Positions 41,398 through 45,530 of a stretch of 45,530 nucleotides of DNA are shown here, one piece after another. The stretch is from Ruminococcus sp. (GTDB lineage Bacteria; Bacillota; Clostridia; Oscillospirales; Ruminococcaceae), in the NCBI GenBank assembly GCA_017525915.1, contig JAFXSC010000025.1:1-45530 (forward strand), in the 5' to 3' direction. Each line of letters opens with the position of its first letter. The stretch's first letter is position 1. The notes under the pieces are model-generated. The model saw only the letters and a program-made list of their open reading frames with translations, made no database searches and was not told the origin of the DNA. The translations under genes and the position numbers were made by a program.

Positions 41398-42999
41398 ATG
41401 AAGTATGTATTATATGGACTGCCGTGTGCAGGAAAATCAACTATAATGCAGGACCTTGCTATTCCCGTTATACACGGGAGTACAGAGCTAAACAGGATGG
41501 CATCAGGAAACTTTTCGAAGCTTCCTGATGAAGAAAAGATTAAACTTCGCATCAGATATGCTGAACAGCTGGTCAATAGGAACGATAGTTTTATCTCGGA
41601 CGGACATTACTCTTTTCTTGATGATATCGTCTTTACCGAAGCTGACGGTGATCTGTATGATGTGTTTATCTACCTATATTGTGATTCTAAGGTTATTAGC
41701 GAAAGACTAAAAAGCTCGACAAAGAACGAACAATTTGCAAAGCTTTCTGCTGAACATATACGCAAGTGGCAGGACTTTGAGATAGAAAGTCTGCGGAGTG
41801 AATGTCATAAGCGAAATAAAGACTTCTATGTGGTTCACAATGTTAAATCGGCAGATTTACAAAAATTCATAGACGAAATTGAGGCTGGTTATAGCTCATA
41901 CTATATCGCCCAAAGAATTGCAGATAAGATAATGAATATATATCCTGCTCCTTGTGAGCTTCACATCTGCGATGGTGATAAGACTATAATCGAACAGGAC
42001 TCCTTCAGAGTATGTACTGATAACTATGTTACTCACACATTTGACGGAAACTTCTATACGGGGTATCAGTCGATGCAATTCGGTACAGAAACAGGCAACA
42101 TGAATTACGACATGACTAAGCTCTCTACAATACATCTTAATGAAGCTGTATATGGAAGAATAGCTGATAAGAACTATGTAGTGCTTTCGTCAGGCATTAG
42201 TATACTTTGGGAAAAGTTAGCTGTTCAGTTTGGTCTGAAAAATGTAATAGCAGATACTTGTATTTCAGCCGATACTAAATATTTCGTCGTTAATATGCTA
42301 CAGAATAAGGGGTATTCTATAATCGCCTATGGTGACGGTAAGAATGACTTTTATATGCTTAAGCAAGCCAATAAGGGCTATCTCTATATTGGTTCTTATC
42401 TCAGCCGTTCTCTTAAGAACACCGACCTTTCAGGCATCGAATTAATCTATGATAAGACACCGTATATACTGGCAGATGTAACTGATACAGTATCCGAGGA
42501 GATTGCAATCTGCAAGTCCAATTCTGGTATCAACGGTTCAAGGCTTGCGGATGCACATCTAAAACTTGGCAGAATACTTGGTGAAGTGATTCATAGATTC
42601 ATCCCTAACATTGGTAGTGCGATTATTGTTCTTGATCGCGGAGGAAGGTTCTTTGGTGATGGTGTATACATAGGATTTGGCGGTGTATTCTTCCCTTATA
42701 ATACTAAGAAAGACGATTCACCAGATATTCATAGCAATATAGTAGTTATCGTTGACAGTGTTATCAATACGGGCAAGTCAATCCTTGATACGATCAAAAA
42801 GGTGAAGCAGAAATCTCCTGGTGCCGAAGTGTTCATTGTAGCCAATGTTATTCAGGAGAAGGCAGTTGAAGTCTTGAAAGAATATAAGGTTTTCGCAGTC
42901 AGAACCTCCGCCAACTCTTTTGTTGGTAGCAGACAGACCGAACAAAAGAATGGTAAAGGTCCGGATACAGCTGATAGGTTGTTCAATTACATTCAATAA
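41398..42999 (+). CDS. P-loop kinase / HAD phosphatase / uracil-phosphoribosyltransferase-like fusion
   Basis: 533 residues in three enzyme domains. Kinase 1 to about 165: Walker A GLPCAGKST (7-15), LSAEHIRKWQDFE. HAD about 185-365, SerB-like: CDGDKT with Asp192 and Asp194, VVLSSGIS as motif II, YGDGKNDFYML (312-317) as motif IV. PRTase about 380-533: PRPP loop IVDSVINTGKS (452-461) and the closing GKGPDTADRLFN (519-530), which mirrors the uracil-binding GDAGDRLF of Upp. All catalytic motifs look intact. The order suggests making or recycling a modified nucleotide. GGGGGTG supports ATG 41398; a GTG at 41389 is possible. Confidence 0.85.
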   Translation: MKYVLYGLPCAGKSTIMQDLAIPVIHGSTELNRMASGNFSKLPDEEKIKLRIRYAEQLVNRNDSFISDGHYSFLDDIVFTEADGDLYDVFIYLYCDSKVISERLKSSTKNEQFAKLSAEHIRKWQDFEIESLRSECHKRNKDFYVVHNVKSADLQKFIDEIEAGYSSYYIAQRIADKIMNIYPAPCELHICDGDKTIIEQDSFRVCTDNYVTHTFDGNFYTGYQSMQFGTETGNMNYDMTKLSTIHLNEAVYGRIADKNYVVLSSGISILWEKLAVQFGLKNVIADTCISADTKYFVVNMLQNKGYSIIAYGDGKNDFYMLKQANKGYLYIGSYLSRSLKNTDLSGIELIYDKTPYILADVTDTVSEEIAICKSNSGINGSRLADAHLKLGRILGEVIHRFIPNIGSAIIVLDRGGRFFGDGVYIGFGGVFFPYNTKKDDSPDIHSNIVVIVDSVINTGKSILDTIKKVKQKSPGAEVFIVANVIQEKAVEVLKEYKVFAVRTSANSFVGSRQTEQKNGKGPDTADRLFNYIQ

Positions 43000-43015
43000 G
43001 GAAAGGCGGTGTTAT

Positions 43016-43210
43016 ATGAATAAGAATGAAGATGTCATCTATGATCCCAATGTTGATTACGACAGCTTGGAACAACATACATATGATGACACACCGGGAT
43101 ACACATTTTACTCTTGTCCAAAATGCGGACATGAATTTCTAGCAACATTTATAGTGGAAGAAGATGGCGAAACCATGTGCATTGATTGTTGGAATCGCCT
43201 TCGTGGATGA
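43016..43210 (+). CDS. Small acidic zinc-ribbon protein
   Basis: 64 residues. The N-terminal half is Asp/Tyr-rich (YDPNVDYDSLEQHTYDD); the C-terminal half is a zinc ribbon with CPKCG and, 21 residues later, CIDC. It begins 17 nt after the fusion enzyme's stop; ribosome site GGAAAGGCGG is modest. Possibly a nucleic-acid- or protein-binding accessory of the operon. No known family. Confidence 0.75.
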   Translation: MNKNEDVIYDPNVDYDSLEQHTYDDTPGYTFYSCPKCGHEFLATFIVEEDGETMCIDCWNRLRG

Positions 43211-43230
43211 CTAAAACAGGAGGTAATTTT

Positions 43231-43497
43231 ATGAGGCATGTTTTCAGGGCTACAAAACTCGGATGGGACGAGGAAAAAGAAGGTGTTTGGTTCGATTCGG
43301 ATCATTACACCAAAGAAGAAGCTGAAGAACAGTTTAAGCCATATCAGGGTGTCACCCAGAAGGGCTATCCGTATACTGGTTACGAGTATGACGGTCAGAA
43401 ATACCATGATTACCAATATCTCGGCGAATATGAGGATGATAAAATGCCTCAAAATGACAAGGAATACTTTGATTCTCTCTTAGAAAGGAACAGATAA
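43231..43497 (+). CDS. Small acidic Tyr/Gly-rich protein, unknown function
   Basis: 88 residues: MRHVFRATKLGWDEEKEGV, a helical EEAEEQFKPY, then an unusual stretch with repeated Tyr (KGYPYTGYEYDGQKYHDY, then QYLGEYEDD). About one residue in seven is Tyr. AGGAGG 8 nt before the ATG. Last gene on this strand of the island operon. Not a family I recognise. Composition and position make it a candidate substrate or partner of the radical SAM enzyme, which is speculation. Confidence 0.7.
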   Translation: MRHVFRATKLGWDEEKEGVWFDSDHYTKEEAEEQFKPYQGVTQKGYPYTGYEYDGQKYHDYQYLGEYEDDKMPQNDKEYFDSLLERNR

Positions 43498-43532
43498 ATC
43501 CAACAGTCTATTCCAAGCATTTTCAACCTAAG

Positions 43533-43561
43533 AAAAAAGTAGCCTCCCGAGTGGAGGCTAC
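43533..43561 (-). terminator. Terminator of the serine recombinase gene
   Basis: Perfect hairpin GTAGCCTCC-N5-GGAGGCTAC; on the - strand it is followed by TTTTTTC. It lies just after the recombinase stop at 43567. Confidence 0.85.
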
Positions 43562-43566
43562 ATCTG

Positions 43567-44166
43567 TTAGTTGTCACTGTACAGCTTGTAGAAGTAAGAG
43601 CGAGATATACCTAATTCCCGTATTGCTTCCACAGGCCTTTTGTTTCCGCTGCGGACATCTGCCATTATCTGCTGCCAGTTGTAAGGTAGAGACTTTGGCG
43701 GACGCCCGAAGCGGACGTTTTTCTTTTTGGCAGCTTCAATGCCCTCGCGCTGACGAGCTCGTATCTTGTTACGCTCGTTTTCAGCTATAGCGCCGAGCAC
43801 CTCAATAAGGATGGCATTTATCATTTCGAGTACCCATGCTTGCTCCGGCGGAAAGTCCGTAAGCGTTGTAGGTATGTCCAGTATCTTCACACGGATACCC
43901 ATATCTTTGAACTGTTCCAGTTCTCGTTTGATGTCAGTCTTATTCCTACTGAGCCTGTCCAGTTCTTTTATGACAAGCGTATCGCCCTTCCGGAGTATCT
44001 GACGTTTGAGGTATTGATAACCTTCGCGCTCAGTATCTTTACCGGAAGCCTTGTCGATAATGATGTTCTGTTCAGGCACACCGAACTTAGTAAGAGCTTC
44101 GATCTGCCTGTCCTCATTTTGTTCCCGGGTAGATACCCGGGCGTATCCATAAATTCTATTGTCCAT
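43567..44166 (-). CDS. Small serine recombinase (resolvase/invertase family)
   Basis: 199 residues. Catalytic Ser in YGYARVSTREQNEDRQ (about residue 12), then LVIKELDRLSRNKTD with the conserved DRLSR arginines, the long E helix (AILIEVLGAIAENERNKIRARQREG) and a C-terminal helix-turn-helix (RPVEAIRELGISRSYFYKL). Typical full length for the resolvase/invertase group, so it acts on short paired sites. The GGAGG ribosome site is good. Repeated GTCCATAAA boxes upstream (44161-44291) are likely its sites or operator. Confidence 0.95.
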   Translation of the reverse strand: MDNRIYGYARVSTREQNEDRQIEALTKFGVPEQNIIIDKASGKDTEREGYQYLKRQILRKGDTLVIKELDRLSRNKTDIKRELEQFKDMGIRVKILDIPTTLTDFPPEQAWVLEMINAILIEVLGAIAENERNKIRARQREGIEAAKKKNVRFGRPPKSLPYNWQQIMADVRSGNKRPVEAIRELGISRSYFYKLYSDN

Positions 44167-44291
44167 ATTACCTCCGATTTGTCCATAAATGTGGTTGTTA
44201 CTTAGTGGACGTCCATAAAGTCAGAATGGGACTTTTATGTACACTTTTTTGCTTGTTTTCAAGGTGTGCATAATTGTTTACTTTTATGGAC
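44161..44291. repeat. Repeated GTCCATAAA boxes upstream of the recombinase (candidate res/operator region)
   Basis: Direct copies GTCCATA at 44161 (over the start codon), 44181 and 44211 (GTCCATAAAG); inverted copies ACTTTTATG at 44231-44239 and ACTTTTATGGAC at 44280-44291. A perfect 10-bp palindrome TGGACGTCCA lies at 44206-44215. It also contains GTGTGCATAATTG at 44264-44276, shared with the repeat array at 37638-37650. Confidence 0.65.
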
Positions 44292-45269
44292 TTAAAAAGC
44301 GCCGCAGTAGCTCTCATAAACATCTTCACCGCACATATACTTCACGTCCCTGAGAGCTTCATGGAGCAGGTTCGTGTCCATAAGCATTTCCTCCACCTCA
44401 TCTGCCGTATACCCCCACTCAAGCAGAAGTTCTACATCCTCGCTGTCAACGCCATAGCAGCTACAGTATGCAAGCAAGATTTCCTCGTGCATATTGTAAT
44501 AGGGCGAGTCGTCGAGACCGTACCATGATCCGTACTTGGAGCGATATATCTTAGGCTCAAACTCCGAGCGTGTAATATTTCCATTTTTGTCAATACGAAT
44601 GATATCGCCCTCATCTGTTTTGATTCTTTCATTTGCGAACTTATGCAAGCCTATCCTACGGAGAGCGTTCTTCATGATACTTTCGGTGGATGCGTATACA
44701 TACAGCCCGATATCTTTAAAGTGAAGCAGGCACATTGGGTTGCTGCCTTTGACAATGTATAAGCTATTGCTGTCATCAAGAACTGAGAAGGCGAAGTTGC
44801 CCTCTACGGTCTCAGCCATATACTTGAGGCTGTCAAAGTCCAGCTTGTTCTGCTGCTCTATCAGCTGACATGCGGCATAACTATCAGTCTCAATGTGTGT
44901 CTCGGGTATGAGCTTCTCCTTGCGGAGCTCACGATCATTCCACAATACACCGTTATGAGCAAAAGCGAAAGAAGTATCGCCGGCTATACCGGCGAACGGA
45001 TGATTGTTATAGTTGTATTTTTCGTTTCCCTGAGTGGTCATACGGGTATGCCCCATGACAGCTCTTGTGCCTTCCGGCGGATTGAAGTGAAGCTTATGAG
45101 CAGGCTTAGGGCGCTTATAGATTACTACCTTACCGTTATTGATGTAGCTGATACCGGCTGCATCCGTGCCTCTCTCTTCCGCAGCATTAGCCAGTGCCTG
45201 AGTGAGCTTGCGTAAAACTTTATGAGGGATAATCCCCTGATAATCGAGAAATCCGAATAAACTACACAT
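44292..45269 (-). CDS. Class II glutamine amidotransferase-domain protein
   Basis: 325 residues. Ntn-type amidotransferase: Cys2 nucleophile in MCSLFGFLDY, RGTDAAGISY, MGHTRMTTQGN (the arginine and histidine that bind glutamine), FAFAHNGVLWND and ETDSYAACQLIEQ. This corresponds to the glutaminase half of GlmS or PurF. No synthase domain follows; residues about 255-325 are a charged helical tail (LLLEWGYTADEVEEMLMDTNLL). Stand-alone versions occur in phages and mobile elements. AAGGAGG fixes the start; 2 nt separate it from the small gene upstream. Confidence 0.85.
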   Translation of the reverse strand: MCSLFGFLDYQGIIPHKVLRKLTQALANAAEERGTDAAGISYINNGKVVIYKRPKPAHKLHFNPPEGTRAVMGHTRMTTQGNEKYNYNNHPFAGIAGDTSFAFAHNGVLWNDRELRKEKLIPETHIETDSYAACQLIEQQNKLDFDSLKYMAETVEGNFAFSVLDDSNSLYIVKGSNPMCLLHFKDIGLYVYASTESIMKNALRRIGLHKFANERIKTDEGDIIRIDKNGNITRSEFEPKIYRSKYGSWYGLDDSPYYNMHEEILLAYCSCYGVDSEDVELLLEWGYTADEVEEMLMDTNLLHEALRDVKYMCGEDVYESYCGAF

Positions 45270-45271
45270 AA

Positions 45272-45421
45272 TTAGTCCTCCTTATCGTCGTCAGAGTCGA
45301 TACCGTCTATAGCACCGCCTGCGAAAAGTATTGTTGCTATAACACCGACAGTCTTTAATACGTCCTTTATATCCTGCTCGGTGTCTTCATCCATATCAAA
45401 TATATCTGCCAAAAGTCCCAT
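45272..45421 (-). CDS. Small acidic protein with one hydrophobic segment
   Basis: 49 residues: MGLLADIFDMDEDTEQDIKD, a hydrophobic VGVIATILFAGGAIDG, and an acidic end (DSDDDKED). GAGGAGG lies 8 nt before the ATG at 45421. An in-frame extension of 11 residues to 45454 would overlap the preceding gene and lacks support. No known family; part of the same - strand operon as the amidotransferase. Confidence 0.65.
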   Translation of the reverse strand: MGLLADIFDMDEDTEQDIKDVLKTVGVIATILFAGGAIDGIDSDDDKED

Positions 45422-45422
45422 T

Positions 45423-45530
45423 TTACATATCCTCCTCGGTATTAGTTTCTTCATTGATGTAGAGCCTGCGCTCTTTCAAGTATTGGATAAGCTCCGGCGC
45501 TTCAATAGTATCAACAAATTCGCTCCAAGA
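45423..45530 (-). CDS. Unidentified gene, C-terminal 35 codons (start outside window)
   Basis: The frame is open from the window edge to a TAA at 45423-45425 and reads SWSEFVDTIEAPELIQYLKE, then RRLYINEETNTEEDM. Its end contains the ribosome site of the next gene, one nucleotide separating stop and start. Too little is visible to name it. Confidence 0.55.
   Translation of the reverse strand, partial: SWSEFVDTIEAPELIQYLKERRLYINEETNTEEDM

Overview
The window looks like a chromosomal segment from a gut or rumen Ruminococcus-type Firmicute (Oscillospiraceae). Three secreted proteins carry type I dockerins (a GH16 glucanase, a DUF1680 arabinofuranosidase-type enzyme and a large protein of unknown function), which points to a cellulosome-building or dockerin-rich species. 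Lipoproteins have Thr/Ala-rich linkers, and promoters follow a clean TTGACA-17-TATAAT pattern. The species cannot be fixed from the sequence alone.

Layout. (1) 1-3487, + strand: a 2-aminoethylphosphonate (AEP) cassette: the end of an AEP transaminase, a cytidylyltransferase-PEP mutase fusion, a LicC/PntC-type nucleotidyltransferase and phosphonopyruvate decarboxylase. Together they would take PEP to phosphonopyruvate, phosphonoacetaldehyde, AEP and probably CMP-AEP for decorating a glycan or lipid. A glmS 3' remnant and a small RHH protein follow. (2) 4286-16800, mostly - strand: secreted GH16 enzyme, an HExxH lipoprotein, an amino-acid-permease/histidine-kinase/receiver fusion with a separate HPt protein and a REC-(degenerate GGDEF)-EAL protein, then the DUF1680 hydrolase. 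(3) 16889-31492: Fe-alcohol dehydrogenase, MFS exporter with a possible leader peptide, lipoprotein, nucleoside deaminase, dockerin protein, amidase fragment, ECF sigma factor with a membrane anti-sigma-like partner, a decayed histidine kinase, a receiver-like protein, tmk, aroC and a TfoX-N protein. (4) 31502-37335: a paralogue of the HExxH lipoprotein, patatin, HAD phosphatase, aroB and tRNA-Trp. (5) 37340-45530: a more AT-rich accessory island beginning just after tRNA-Trp.

The island is the most novel part. A strong promoter embedded in an array of TGTGCA repeats drives a same-strand run of small DUF1232 protein, XRE-PIN-ankyrin fusion, radical SAM/SPASM protein (start overlapping the previous stop), membrane-anchored NERD protein, kinase-HAD-uracil-PRTase-like fusion, zinc-ribbon protein and an acidic Tyr-rich small protein. 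A serine recombinase with repeated GTCCATAAA boxes, a class II glutamine amidotransferase and small genes follow on the opposite strand. The gene content suggests a nucleotide/RNA-directed stress or defence cassette, but that is inference.

A second unexpected signal is regulatory. The palindrome ATTACA-N4-TGTAAT occurs upstream of three separate genes (HExxH lipoprotein, IseA-like lipoprotein, decayed sensor kinase), in each case 27 nt before a -10 hexamer. This is the arrangement expected of activator-dependent promoters, so the three genes probably form, or formed, one regulon.
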